From: JBMNTQ01 sp050945815
GTDB lineage: Bacteria > Bacillota > Clostridia > Christensenellales > JBMNTQ01
Length of the DNA: 11,268 nucleotides
Assembly: GCA_050945815.1 (NCBI GenBank)
Contig: JBMNTQ010000057.1
Location: 1 to 11,268 of the forward strand
Direction: 5' to 3'
Under the pieces are notes generated by a model, which was given only the letters and a program-made list of their open reading frames with translations, was not told where the DNA came from and searched no databases. Each line of letters starts with the position of its first letter. Positions within the stretch are counted from its first letter, which is position 1. Of the stretch, positions 1 through 10,551 are shown one piece after another. The translations under genes were made by a program, and so were the position numbers.

Positions 1-3000
1 TAAAAACCCAAAATATACGGTGGAGGAATGTAAGGAGCGGGATGTGAGCTATTCGGCTCCCTTGCGCGTTGTTGTCAGCTTGACTAATAAAGCTACCGGC
101 GAGATTAAGGAGCAGCAGGTATTTATGGGGGATTTCCCTATTATGACCGATCAGGGGACCTTTATTATCAATGGTGCGGAACGCGTTATTGTCAGCCAAT
201 TGGTGCGTTCTCCCGGCTCTTATTTCTCTGAGCATATTGACAGCAAGACGGGTAAGGCGCTTTATTCCGCTGCGATTATTCCCAACCGGGGCGCTTGGCT
301 GGAATATGAGACGGATTCCAATGACTGTATGTGGGTGCGGGTGGATCGAACCCGGAAACTGCCTATTACCGTTTTGCTGCGGGCTATGGGCTGGGACAGC
401 AATGGGAAATTGAGGGATGTTCTGGGAGAGGACGAGCGGGTGGAGGCTACCCTTTTGAAGGATGCGACTACGACCACTGATGAAGCGTTGGTAGAGATTT
501 ACAAACGCTTGCGGCCGGGCGAGCCGCCCAATGCGGACAGTGCCCGTTCCTTTATTGATTTGTTGTTCTTTGAATCCAAGCGCTATGATTTGGCGCGGGT
601 GGGCCGTTATAAATTCAACAAAAAGCTGGGCGTGGCCGGCCGCATTACAGGCCAGCGTGCGGCGCAGGATGTTTTCGACTTGCAGACCGGGGAGATGCTG
701 GTGCAAAAGGGCGACGTTATTTCTCGGGAGATGGCGGAGAAAGCCCAAAACAGCGGCAACAACCGCGTGGAAATTGAGTTGGAGGATGGGCGCGTTTTGC
801 GGGTGATTGGCAACAACTTTGTGGACGCGGCGGCTTATCTGCCCTTCGACCCTAAAGAAGCGGGCCTGAACGAGAAGGTGCATTATCCGGCACTGATGGA
901 TATCCTGGCGCAGCATAAGGATGCGGACCGTGATACGTTGCGCAACGAATTGAAGGAACGTGTTGCGGAGCTGATTCCTAAACATATTTATCCCGATGAT
1001 ATGTTAGCTTCGGTGAATTATTTGGTTTGTCTGGGCTATGGCATTGGCCGCATTGACGATATTGACCATCTGGGCAACCGACGCCTTAGAAGTGTGGGTG
1101 AGCTTTTGCAGAACCAGATTCGCGTGGGGCTGTCGCGGATGGAGCGGGTGGTGCGTGAGCGCATGTCTGTTCAGGATATGGATGTGGCGACACCGGGCAA
1201 CCTGATTAATATTCGGCCGGTTTCTGCGGCGATTAAAGAGTTTTTCGGTTCGTCCCAGTTGTCGCAATTTATGGACCAGACCAACCCGTTGGGGGAGTTG
1301 ACGCACAAGCGCCGTCTAAGTGCCTTAGGGCCCGGCGGACTCAACCGCGAGCGCGCCAGCTTTGAAGTGCGAGATGTGCATTACAGCCACTATGGCCGGA
1401 TGTGTCCGATTGAGACGCCGGAAGGCCCGAACATCGGACTGATCGGTTCGTTGAGTACATATGCCCGGATCAATGAGTATGGCTTCATTGAATCGCCTTA
1501 TCGGAAGGTGGATAAAGAAAAGGGCGTTGTGACCGATGAGATCGAATATCTGACTGCTGATGTGGAAGACGAATTTGTCATTGCTCAGGCTAACGAAATT
1601 CTGGATGAAAACATGAGCTTTGAGAAAGATCGGGTGACTAGCCGCTGGCGGGATGAGATTCTGGAGGCGCCTGCGAGCTCGATCGATTATATGGACGTTT
1701 CGCCTAAGCAGGTGGTTTCTGTGGCGACGGCGCTGATTCCCTTCCTGGAAAACGATGATGCCAACCGGGCGCTGATGGGCGCCAACATGCAGAGGCAGGC
1801 TGTGCCGCTGCTTCGGCCTCAGGCACCGATCGTGGGGACGGGGATGGAGCATAAGGCGGCGATGGATTCCGGTGTGATGGTGTTGTCTAAGCATGAGGGC
1901 CGGATTGTTAAGGTGACGGCTGCGAATATTGTGCTGGAGGATAAGAAGGGACAGCAGCATGAATATAGGCTGATTAATTTTAAGCGCTCGAACCAGGGAA
2001 CCTGTATCACCCAACGGCCCATCGTACGGCCGGGAGATGCGGTGAAGGTGGGGGATATGCTGGCAGACGGCCCCTCGACCGACCAAGGTGAGCTGGCGCT
2101 GGGCCGTAACATACTGATTGGCTTTATGGTATGGGAGGGCTACAACTACGAGGATGCTATCTTAATCAGCGATAAGCTGGTGAAGGAGGATGTGTTTACC
2201 TCCATTCACATTGAGGAATATGAATCGGAAGCGCGGGATACGAAGCTCGGGCCGGAGGAGATTACCCGGGATATCCCCAATGTGGGGGAAGAAGCGCTGA
2301 AGGATTTGGATGATCGCGGTATTATTCGCATTGGGGCTGAGGTGCAGGCCGGGGATATCCTGGTGGGCAAGGTGACGCCTAAGGGTGAGACCGAGCTGAC
2401 TGCGGAGGAGCGTTTGCTGCGGGCAATCTTTGGTGAGAAGGCCCGGGAGGTACGGGATACTTCTTTGCGGGTGCCCCACGGCGAGAGCGGCGTGATTGTG
2501 GATGTGAAAGTATTTACCCGGGAGAACAAAGATGAGCTTTCCCCCGGCGTGAACCAGTTGGTTCGTGTTTATATCGCCCAGAAACGGAAAATATCCGTGG
2601 GCGACAAAATGGCGGGGCGTCATGGGAACAAGGGCGTTATATCCAGGATTCTGCCGGAGGAGGATATGCCGTTCCTGCCGGACGGGACACCGCTGGAGAT
2701 TGTGTTGAACCCGCTGGGCGTGCCTTCGAGGATGAACATCGGCCAGGTTTTGGAGGTGCATCTGGGGTATGCGGCCAAGGCCTTGGGCTGGCGTGTTGCA
2801 ACGCCGGTTTTTGATGGCGCAACGGAAGAGGACATTGAGACGATTTTGAAGAAGGCGAACTATAACCCCAACGGCAAGACCACGCTGTATGACGGACGCT
2901 CCGGGGAGCCTTTTGAAAACCCGGTGACGGTTGGATATATGTACTTCCTAAAGCTGGCGCACTTGGTGGATGATAAGATCCACGCCCGTTCCACTGGCCC

Positions 3001-3499
3001 TTATTCTCTGGTTACCCAGCAGCCGCTGGGGGGCAAGGCGCAGTTTGGCGGACAGCGGTTTGGGGAGATGGAGGTTTGGGCGCTGGAGGCTTATGGCGCG
3101 GCCTATACCTTGCAGGAGATCCTGACTGTGAAGTCGGACGACGTTGTGGGACGCGTGAAAACGTATGAAGCCATTGTCAAGGGTGAGAACATGATGGAGC
3201 CGGGGGTTCCGGAGTCGTTTAAAGTTTTGATTAAGGAGCTGCAGAGCTTGGCGCTGGATGTCGCCGTGCTGGCCCATGACAATGAGGTTGAGATTCAGGA
3301 ACCTGCGGATGATATGCCTGTGATGTTGGATGTGAACATTGAGGGCAAGGAGGACGACGAGGATATAGTGGACGGCGATGAGTTCGGCGATATTCTGTTG
3401 GAGGAATTCGGCGATTTGCCGCTGGACAGCTTCCCGGATGACTTGGATTCGGACTTGGAGCAAGAGAGCCCCGAGGATGAGGAAGACGATTTGCTTTAA
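1..3499 (+). CDS. rpoB: DNA-directed RNA polymerase subunit beta (5' partial)
   Basis: This is the beta subunit of bacterial RNA polymerase, which with beta' forms the catalytic cleft and holds the rifampicin pocket. The reading frame is open from the first full codon at base 2 and the text there (KNPKYTVEECKERD) is internal RpoB sequence, so the true start lies upstream, by roughly 75-80 codons judging from the family. About 1165 residues are visible. Landmarks are the early MGDFP and FIINGAERVIVSQL blocks, the rifampicin region (about 1247-1342, GSSQLSQFMDQTNPL then THKRRLSALGPGG), the CPIETPEGPNIGLI block, the GYNYEDAILIS block near 2140-2170, the active-site KMAGRHGNKG (2606-2635) and the C-terminal GGQRFGEMEVWALEAYGAA clamp segment. 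Rifampicin-pocket residues equivalent to E. coli Q513, D516, H526, R529 and S531 are all wild type. After the core the protein carries an acidic tail of about 75 residues (from about 3272). Stop TAA at 3497-3499. Identity is certain. Confidence 0.99.
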   Translation, partial: KNPKYTVEECKERDVSYSAPLRVVVSLTNKATGEIKEQQVFMGDFPIMTDQGTFIINGAERVIVSQLVRSPGSYFSEHIDSKTGKALYSAAIIPNRGAWLEYETDSNDCMWVRVDRTRKLPITVLLRAMGWDSNGKLRDVLGEDERVEATLLKDATTTTDEALVEIYKRLRPGEPPNADSARSFIDLLFFESKRYDLARVGRYKFNKKLGVAGRITGQRAAQDVFDLQTGEMLVQKGDVISREMAEKAQNSGNNRVEIELEDGRVLRVIGNNFVDAAAYLPFDPKEAGLNEKVHYPALMDILAQHKDADRDTLRNELKERVAELIPKHIYPDDMLASVNYLVCLGYGIGRIDDIDHLGNRRLRSVGELLQNQIRVGLSRMERVVRERMSVQDMDVATPGNLINIRPVSAAIKEFFGSSQLSQFMDQTNPLGELTHKRRLSALGPGGLNRERASFEVRDVHYSHYGRMCPIETPEGPNIGLIGSLSTYARINEYGFIESPYRKVDKEKGVVTDEIEYLTADVEDEFVIAQANEILDENMSFEKDRVTSRWRDEILEAPASSIDYMDVSPKQVVSVATALIPFLENDDANRALMGANMQRQAVPLLRPQAPIVGTGMEHKAAMDSGVMVLSKHEGRIVKVTAANIVLEDKKGQQHEYRLINFKRSNQGTCITQRPIVRPGDAVKVGDMLADGPSTDQGELALGRNILIGFMVWEGYNYEDAILISDKLVKEDVFTSIHIEEYESEARDTKLGPEEITRDIPNVGEEALKDLDDRGIIRIGAEVQAGDILVGKVTPKGETELTAEERLLRAIFGEKAREVRDTSLRVPHGESGVIVDVKVFTRENKDELSPGVNQLVRVYIAQKRKISVGDKMAGRHGNKGVISRILPEEDMPFLPDGTPLEIVLNPLGVPSRMNIGQVLEVHLGYAAKALGWRVATPVFDGATEEDIETILKKANYNPNGKTTLYDGRSGEPFENPVTVGYMYFLKLAHLVDDKIHARSTGPYSLVTQQPLGGKAQFGGQRFGEMEVWALEAYGAAYTLQEILTVKSDDVVGRVKTYEAIVKGENMMEPGVPESFKVLIKELQSLALDVAVLAHDNEVEIQEPADDMPVMLDVNIEGKEDDEDIVDGDEFGDILLEEFGDLPLDSFPDDLDSDLEQESPEDEEDDLL
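3377..3424 (+). repeat. Tandem 24-base repeat in the rpoB acidic tail
   Basis: Two adjacent in-frame 24-base units (3377-3400 and 3401-3424) match at 18 of 24 positions and encode DEFGDILL followed by EEFGDLPL. They sit in the acidic C-terminal extension, outside the conserved RpoB core. The shared nine-base core TTCGGCGAT is identical in both. Whether the repeat arose by duplication or by selection for an acidic-hydrophobic pattern cannot be told from one sequence. Confidence 0.6.
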
Positions 3500-3510
3500 G
3501 TTGGGTGGGC

Positions 3511-3535
3511 GCCCTGCACAGGATTCTGTGCGGGC
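3511..3535 (+). other. Stem-loop in the rpoB-rpoC spacer
   Basis: GCCC-T-GCACAG (3511-3521) can pair with CTGTGCGGGC (3526-3535), giving ten base pairs with one bulged T (3515) and a four-base GATT loop. It starts 12 bases after the rpoB stop. No T-run follows directly, so it is more likely an RNA processing or stability element than a terminator. Seen by eye only; no folding energy was computed. Confidence 0.5.
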
Positions 3536-3539
3536 AAAC

Positions 3540-3573
3540 GCCCGTTGCGGCGCGAAAGGCCGCGGGGCTTTGT
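3540..3573 (+). terminator. Weak terminator-like hairpin between rpoB and rpoC
   Basis: GCCC (3540-3543) pairs with GGGC (3565-3568), and inside it GCGGC (3547-3551) pairs with GCCGC (3559-3563), leaving a short internal loop and the loop GCGAAAG. TTTGTT follows at 3569-3574. The stem is GC-rich but the T-tract is short and broken, so full termination is unlikely. Partial attenuation of rpoC or an mRNA processing site is a plausible reading. Confidence 0.35.
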
Positions 3574-3599
3574 TGAAGAATAAACGATGATTTCCATAC

Positions 3600-3609
3600 A
3601 GGAAGGGAG
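3600..3609 (+). promoter_or_regulatory. Ribosome binding site of rpoC
   Basis: The purine-rich AGGAAGGGAG lies nine bases before the TTG at 3619. This spacing supports TTG as the true start of rpoC, since no ATG or GTG gives the expected N-terminus. Confidence 0.75.
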
Positions 3610-3618
3610 ACGAGCATA

Positions 3619-7251
<3,633 letters not shown>

Positions 7252-7282
7252 GACGAAAAGTTTGACAGGATGAAAAACGTCG

Positions 7283-7311
7283 TTGACATCGGGGTTGCCA
7301 GGTGTTAAAAT
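7283..7311 (+). promoter_or_regulatory. Sigma-A/sigma-70 type promoter for the str genes
   Basis: A perfect -35 TTGACA (7283-7288), a 17-base spacer and the -10 TAAAAT (7306-7311, five of six consensus positions) with an upstream TG (7303-7304), that is an extended -10. Transcription should start near 7317-7320, giving a leader of about 120 bases before rpsL. It starts only 31 bases after the rpoC stop and would allow rpsL-rpsG-fusA(-tuf) to be made independently of rpoBC. No terminator is visible between rpoC and this promoter, so read-through from rpoBC is also likely. Confidence 0.8.
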
Positions 7312-7383
7312 ATTTGGGTATGCAAATGCTGGGCTTTTATCGTTGCGCGGAGTAAGACAGCAGATGTGAACAGCTACAATAGG

Positions 7384-7405
7384 TTCCTTTGGGGTTGCGA
7401 AGGAA
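7384..7405 (+). promoter_or_regulatory. Stem-loop in the rpsL leader
   Basis: TTCCTT (7384-7389) pairs with AAGGAA (7400-7405); a T-G wobble and a G-C pair extend the stem inward, leaving the loop GGGTTG. It lies 20 bases upstream of the rpsL ribosome binding site, within the leader made from the promoter at 7283. A role in translation or ribosomal-protein feedback is possible but not shown by the sequence. Confidence 0.35.
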
Positions 7406-7425
7406 TTGACATATTGAATTGTGAT

Positions 7426-7433
7426 AAGGAGGT
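7426..7433 (+). promoter_or_regulatory. Ribosome binding site of rpsL
   Basis: TAAGGAGGTG (about 7425-7434) is nearly the full complement of the 16S 3' end, with GGAGG seven bases before the ATG at 7440. It indicates very strong initiation. Confidence 0.9.
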
Positions 7434-7439
7434 GCGGAT

Positions 7440-7814
7440 ATGCCTACAATTAACCAGTTGATTAAGCAAGGGCGGGAGAAAGTTACCTACGGCTCTAAGA
7501 CGCCCATTTTGAAGCAGTGCCCGCAGAAGCGCGGCGTCTGTCTGGCGGTTAGGACGATGACTCCTAAAAAACCCAATTCTGCTTTGAGAAAAATTGCCAG
7601 GGTTCGCCTTTCTAACCAAATGGAAGGAACGGCGTATATTCCGGGTATTGGACATAACTTGCAGGAGCACTCTGTGGTGTTGGTGCGCGGGGGCAGGGTG
7701 AAGGACTTACCCGGTGTTCGGTATCATATCGTGCGCGGAGCGCTGGATACTGCCGGTGTTGTGGACAGAAAGCAGGGAAGGTCGCTTTATGGCGCGAAAA
7801 AACCAAAGAAATAA
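7440..7814 (+). CDS. rpsL: 30S ribosomal protein S12
   Basis: S12, 124 residues, sits at the decoding centre of the 30S subunit and affects tRNA selection and accuracy. The protein is complete and canonical: MPTINQLIKQGR at the start, CPQKRGVC at residues 27-34, TPKKPNSALRK at 41-51, GHNLQEHSVVLVRGGRVKDLPGVRYH at 71-96 (two blocks) and a basic end KKPKK. Lysines K43 and K88, whose changes cause streptomycin resistance or dependence in other bacteria, are wild type, as is P91. D89 is the residue methylthiolated by RimO in bacteria that have it. First gene of the str block, with its own promoter upstream; rpsG follows after 32 bases. No L7Ae-family gene lies between rpoC and this gene. Confidence 0.99.
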   Translation: MPTINQLIKQGREKVTYGSKTPILKQCPQKRGVCLAVRTMTPKKPNSALRKIARVRLSNQMEGTAYIPGIGHNLQEHSVVLVRGGRVKDLPGVRYHIVRGALDTAGVVDRKQGRSLYGAKKPKK

Positions 7815-7833
7815 CTCGAAATAATTGGGTGTG

Positions 7834-7840
7834 AGGAGGT
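7834..7840 (+). promoter_or_regulatory. Ribosome binding site of rpsG
   Basis: AGGAGGT, six bases before the ATG at 7847, within the 32-base rpsL-rpsG spacer. Confidence 0.9.
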
Positions 7841-7846
7841 AAATCG

Positions 7847-8317
7847 ATGCCCAGACGTGGATTTATTGCCCAACGTGAAATTTTACCTGACCCGATTTAC
7901 AACAGCGTCGTGGTGACCAAACTGATTAACCAAGTGATGCTGGACGGGAAAAAGGGCGTTGCGCAGAATGTTTGCTACAGCGCATTTGATATTGTAAAAG
8001 AAAAACTCGGGAAAGACCCGTTGGAGGTTTTCCAGCAGGCGTTGGAAAATGTGATGCCGGTTCTGGAAGTAAAGGCTCGCCGGGTAGGCGGCGCTACGTA
8101 CCAGGTTCCCATTGAAGTGCGGCCGGAACGGCGCCAGACTTTAGGCCTTCGCTGGTTGGTTCTATACTCTCGCAAACGGAATGAGCGTACCATGAAGGAT
8201 CGCCTTGCCGGCGAGATTTTGGATGCCTACAACAACGCGGGGGACACCTATAAGAAAAAGGAAGATACCCACAGAATGGCTGAGGCCAATAAGGCGTTTG
8301 CCCATTACCGTTGGTAG
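7847..8317 (+). CDS. rpsG: 30S ribosomal protein S7
   Basis: S7, 156 residues, is the primary binder that starts assembly of the 3' major domain (head) of the 30S subunit and lies near the mRNA exit and E site. The sequence is canonical: MPRRGFIAQREILPDPIYNS at the start, the rRNA-binding beta-hairpin RRVGGATYQVPIEV at residues 78-91, the basic stretch YSRKRNERTM at 107-116 and the family ending FAHYRW. Length equals the usual 156. In E. coli S7 represses the str mRNA by binding the roughly 100-base rpsL-rpsG spacer; here that spacer is only 32 bases and cannot hold such a structure, so any autoregulation must use another site. Stop TAG at 8315-8317; a 92-base spacer with a strong hairpin separates it from fusA. 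Confidence 0.99.
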   Translation: MPRRGFIAQREILPDPIYNSVVVTKLINQVMLDGKKGVAQNVCYSAFDIVKEKLGKDPLEVFQQALENVMPVLEVKARRVGGATYQVPIEVRPERRQTLGLRWLVLYSRKRNERTMKDRLAGEILDAYNNAGDTYKKKEDTHRMAEANKAFAHYRW

Positions 8318-8360
8318 ATTGTTGAAAAGTTTGCTGGATATGTAATTGAGGATGCGAGGC

Positions 8361-8395
8361 GCGCGCAGCGACAGGTTCGCCGCGCGCTGGTTTTT
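8361..8395 (+). terminator. Terminator-like hairpin between rpsG and fusA
   Basis: GCGCGC-A-GCG (8361-8370) pairs with CGC-C-GCGCGC (8378-8387): nine GC pairs with one A-C mismatch and a seven-base loop. TGG and then five Ts (8391-8395) follow, and the fusA ribosome binding site starts seven bases later. The stem is strong but the T-run is short and offset, so it looks like a leaky attenuator, a 3' stability element or a processing site rather than an operon end. Confidence 0.5.
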
Positions 8396-8401
8396 CGCAC
8401 G

Positions 8402-8408
8402 AAAGGAG
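8402..8408 (+). promoter_or_regulatory. Ribosome binding site of fusA
   Basis: AAAGGAG ends one base before the in-frame TTG at 8410 and ten bases before the in-frame CTG at 8419. The first spacing is too short and the second rather long compared with the usual five to nine, so this site does not settle the start by itself. Confidence 0.65.
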
Positions 8409-8409
8409 A

Positions 8410-10485
8410 TTGAGTACCCTGAGGCGGGATTCTTTAACGAATACAAGAAATATAGGAATCATGGCACATATTGACGCCGGTAAGACGACCACCACCGAGC
8501 GTATTCTCTATTATGCCAAGAAGATCCACAGGATCGGTGAGACCCACGAGGGGGCGGCCACCATGGACTGGATGAAGCAGGAACAGGAGCGCGGGATTAC
8601 CATTACGTCCGCTGCAACCACTGCTTATTGGGCCGGCCATCGCATCAATATTATTGATACGCCCGGGCATGTGGACTTTACCGTTGAGGTGGAGCGTTCG
8701 CTACGCGTTTTGGATGGGGCAGTCGCCGTTTTCTGTGCGAAAGGCGGCGTGGAGCCTCAATCGGAGACCGTTTGGCGGCAGGCCAACAAATATATGGTGC
8801 CTAGGATTGCCTATGTGAACAAGATGGACATAGTCGGCGCGGACTTTTTGCGTGTGGTGGACATGATGCGCGACCGGCTTTCTGCAAATGCTGTGCCGGT
8901 TCAGCTGCCCATTGGTGCGGAAAACGCCTTTCAAGGCATGGTTGATCTAATCGCTATGAAAGCGTTTTATTACTTGGATGATATGGGCAACACCTTTGAG
9001 GAACGGGAGATTCCCGCAGACATGGCGGATGCGGCCCAGGCAGCGAGAGAGCGCCTTTTGGAGGCTGTCGCGGAGCTGAATGATGATTTGACGGACAAAT
9101 ACTTGGAGGAAGGCGACCTTTCCCAGGAAGAATTGATTCGGGGTATTCGCAAGGCTACGATTGCCGTGCAGCTGATTCCCGTTGTTTGCGGAACTTCTTA
9201 CCGCAATAAGGGCGTGCAGCAGCTTTTGAATACGGTGGTTAGCTTTTTGCCGTCGCCGCTGGATGTGCCGCCTATGGAGGGGCACGACCCTAAAACCGGT
9301 GATATTTTACATCGGGAGCCTGCGGATGACCAGCCACTCTCCGCCCTTGCTTTTAAAATCATGACGGACCCCTTTGTCGGGAAGCTGGCATTTTTCCGGG
9401 TGTATTCTGGTACGATTAAATCCGGTTCCTATATCTATAATTCCGCCAAAGGCAAGCGGGAGCGGGTGGGGCGGCTTTTGCTGATGCATGCGAACCACCG
9501 CGAGGAAGTGGAAGAGGTTTATGCCGGCGACATTGCGGCAGTTGGCGGATTGAAGGACACCAGCACCGGCGATACGCTGTGCAGTGAGGACCAGCCGATT
9601 TTGCTGGAATCTATGGAGTTTCCGGAGCCTGTGATTAAGGTTGCGATCGAGCCGAAGACCAAGGCGGGCCAGGATAAGATGGCGGTTGCGCTGAGTAAGC
9701 TGTCCGAGGAGGATCCGACTTTTAGGGCGTATACGGACGAGGAGACCGGACAGACCATTATCGCGGGTATGGGTGAATTGCACCTGGAAGTGATTGTGGA
9801 CCGGCTGCTTCGCGAGTTTAAAGTGGAGGCCAGTGTGGGCAAGCCTCAGGTTGCATACCGTGAGACCATTCGCAAGAGTGTCAGGGCGGAAGGGCGCTAT
9901 GTGCGCCAGACCGGCGGGCATGGACAATATGGCCACTGTGTGATTCAGGCGGAGCCTGGTGAACCCGGCAGCGGCATTGTGTTTGAAAATAAGATTGTGG
10001 GCGGTGTGATTCCCAAGGAATTTATTGGCCCTGTGGAGAATGGTATTCGGGAGGCTTCTGCTAGTGGTTATTTGGGCGGCTATGAGGTTGTGGACTTTAA
10101 AGTGACCTTGGTTGACGGCTCGTACCACGATGTGGACTCGTCGGAGCTTGCCTATAAGATTGCCGGTTCTATGGCGCTTAAGAATGTGTTGGAGAAGGGC
10201 CATTCTGTTTTGCTGGAGCCTATGATGTCGGTGGAGATCGTTGTGCCGGAGGAATATATGGGCGACGTGATCGGCAACATCAATTCCCGGCGCGGGCGTA
10301 TTGAGGGCATGGAGGCGCGGCTGGCGGATCAGGTGATTCGGGCGCAGGTTCCTCTGTCGGAGATGTTCGGTTATGCGACGGACCTGCGGTCGAGAACCCA
10401 GGGGCGCGGTACGTTTACCATGCAGTTCTCCCATTATGAGGAGGTTCCCAAGAATATTACGGAGAAAATTGCCGCAGGTTCGTAA
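8410..10485 (+). CDS. fusA: Translation elongation factor G
   Basis: EF-G is the GTPase that drives tRNA-mRNA translocation and, with ribosome recycling factor, splits ribosomes. Read from TTG at 8410 it has 691 residues, the normal length. GTPase motifs: G1 AHIDAGKT (19-26), G2 RGITI (61-65), G3 DTPGH (83-87), G4 NKMD (137-140), G5 region CGTS (260-263). Domain II has the FRVYSGTIKSG block, domain III GMGELHLEVIVDRLLREFKVE, domain IV GGHGQYGH (502-509) and the VDGSYHDVDSSE block, domain V VPEEYMGDVIGNINSRRGRIEGME and SEMFGYATDLRS. This is the canonical str-operon type, not a tetracycline-resistance or EF-G2 relative. The start is odd: no ATG or GTG exists in frame between the stop at 8347 and the internal ATG at 8461, which falls inside the G1 region. 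TTG 8410 is nearly on top of the Shine-Dalgarno, while CTG 8419 would give LRRDSLTNTRNIGIM, closest to the usual MxRxxSLxxTRNIGIM. Function is certain; the start is not. Confidence 0.98.
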   Translation: MSTLRRDSLTNTRNIGIMAHIDAGKTTTTERILYYAKKIHRIGETHEGAATMDWMKQEQERGITITSAATTAYWAGHRINIIDTPGHVDFTVEVERSLRVLDGAVAVFCAKGGVEPQSETVWRQANKYMVPRIAYVNKMDIVGADFLRVVDMMRDRLSANAVPVQLPIGAENAFQGMVDLIAMKAFYYLDDMGNTFEEREIPADMADAAQAARERLLEAVAELNDDLTDKYLEEGDLSQEELIRGIRKATIAVQLIPVVCGTSYRNKGVQQLLNTVVSFLPSPLDVPPMEGHDPKTGDILHREPADDQPLSALAFKIMTDPFVGKLAFFRVYSGTIKSGSYIYNSAKGKRERVGRLLLMHANHREEVEEVYAGDIAAVGGLKDTSTGDTLCSEDQPILLESMEFPEPVIKVAIEPKTKAGQDKMAVALSKLSEEDPTFRAYTDEETGQTIIAGMGELHLEVIVDRLLREFKVEASVGKPQVAYRETIRKSVRAEGRYVRQTGGHGQYGHCVIQAEPGEPGSGIVFENKIVGGVIPKEFIGPVENGIREASASGYLGGYEVVDFKVTLVDGSYHDVDSSELAYKIAGSMALKNVLEKGHSVLLEPMMSVEIVVPEEYMGDVIGNINSRRGRIEGMEARLADQVIRAQVPLSEMFGYATDLRSRTQGRGTFTMQFSHYEEVPKNITEKIAAGS

Positions 10486-10551
10486 GGCGATTTGGGGCAA
10501 ATTAGTCTCTATATTAGGAAGAAGTTTGCAGCAGGACAATATTTAAAATCG

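Noticed and set aside
20..40. GTG at 20 as the start of rpoB
   Set aside because: The frame stays open to base 2 and encodes conserved internal RpoB residues (KNPKYTVEECKERD), so the gene runs in from upstream.
7262..7290. TTGACA at 7262-7267 as a -35 element
   Set aside because: At 17 bases the hexamer is GACATC, which is not a -10; the TTGACA at 7283 has a proper partner.
7270..7308. 12-codon ORF (MKNVVDIGVARC) after rpoC
   Set aside because: It overlaps the promoter, has only a weak ACAGG upstream and carries no recognisable signal.
7406..7434. Second TTGACA (7406-7411) in the rpsL leader as a promoter
   Set aside because: No -10-like hexamer lies at 16-18 bases; that position is the Shine-Dalgarno.
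8322..8346. Promoter for fusA from TTGAAA (8322) and TGTAAT (8341)
   Set aside because: The spacer is 13 bases, too short for a sigma-A promoter, and the -10 lacks the key second A.
9307..10539. 410-codon open frame on the minus strand opposite fusA
   Set aside because: A shadow of the fusA coding strand; its translation is rich in His, Arg, Leu and Asn as expected for antisense of this gene.
10486..10550. Promoter for tuf using TATATT (10510) or TAAAAT (10544)
   Set aside because: Neither -10-like hexamer has a recognisable -35 at 16-18 bases; TTGCAG (10526) is only 12 bases from TAAAAT.
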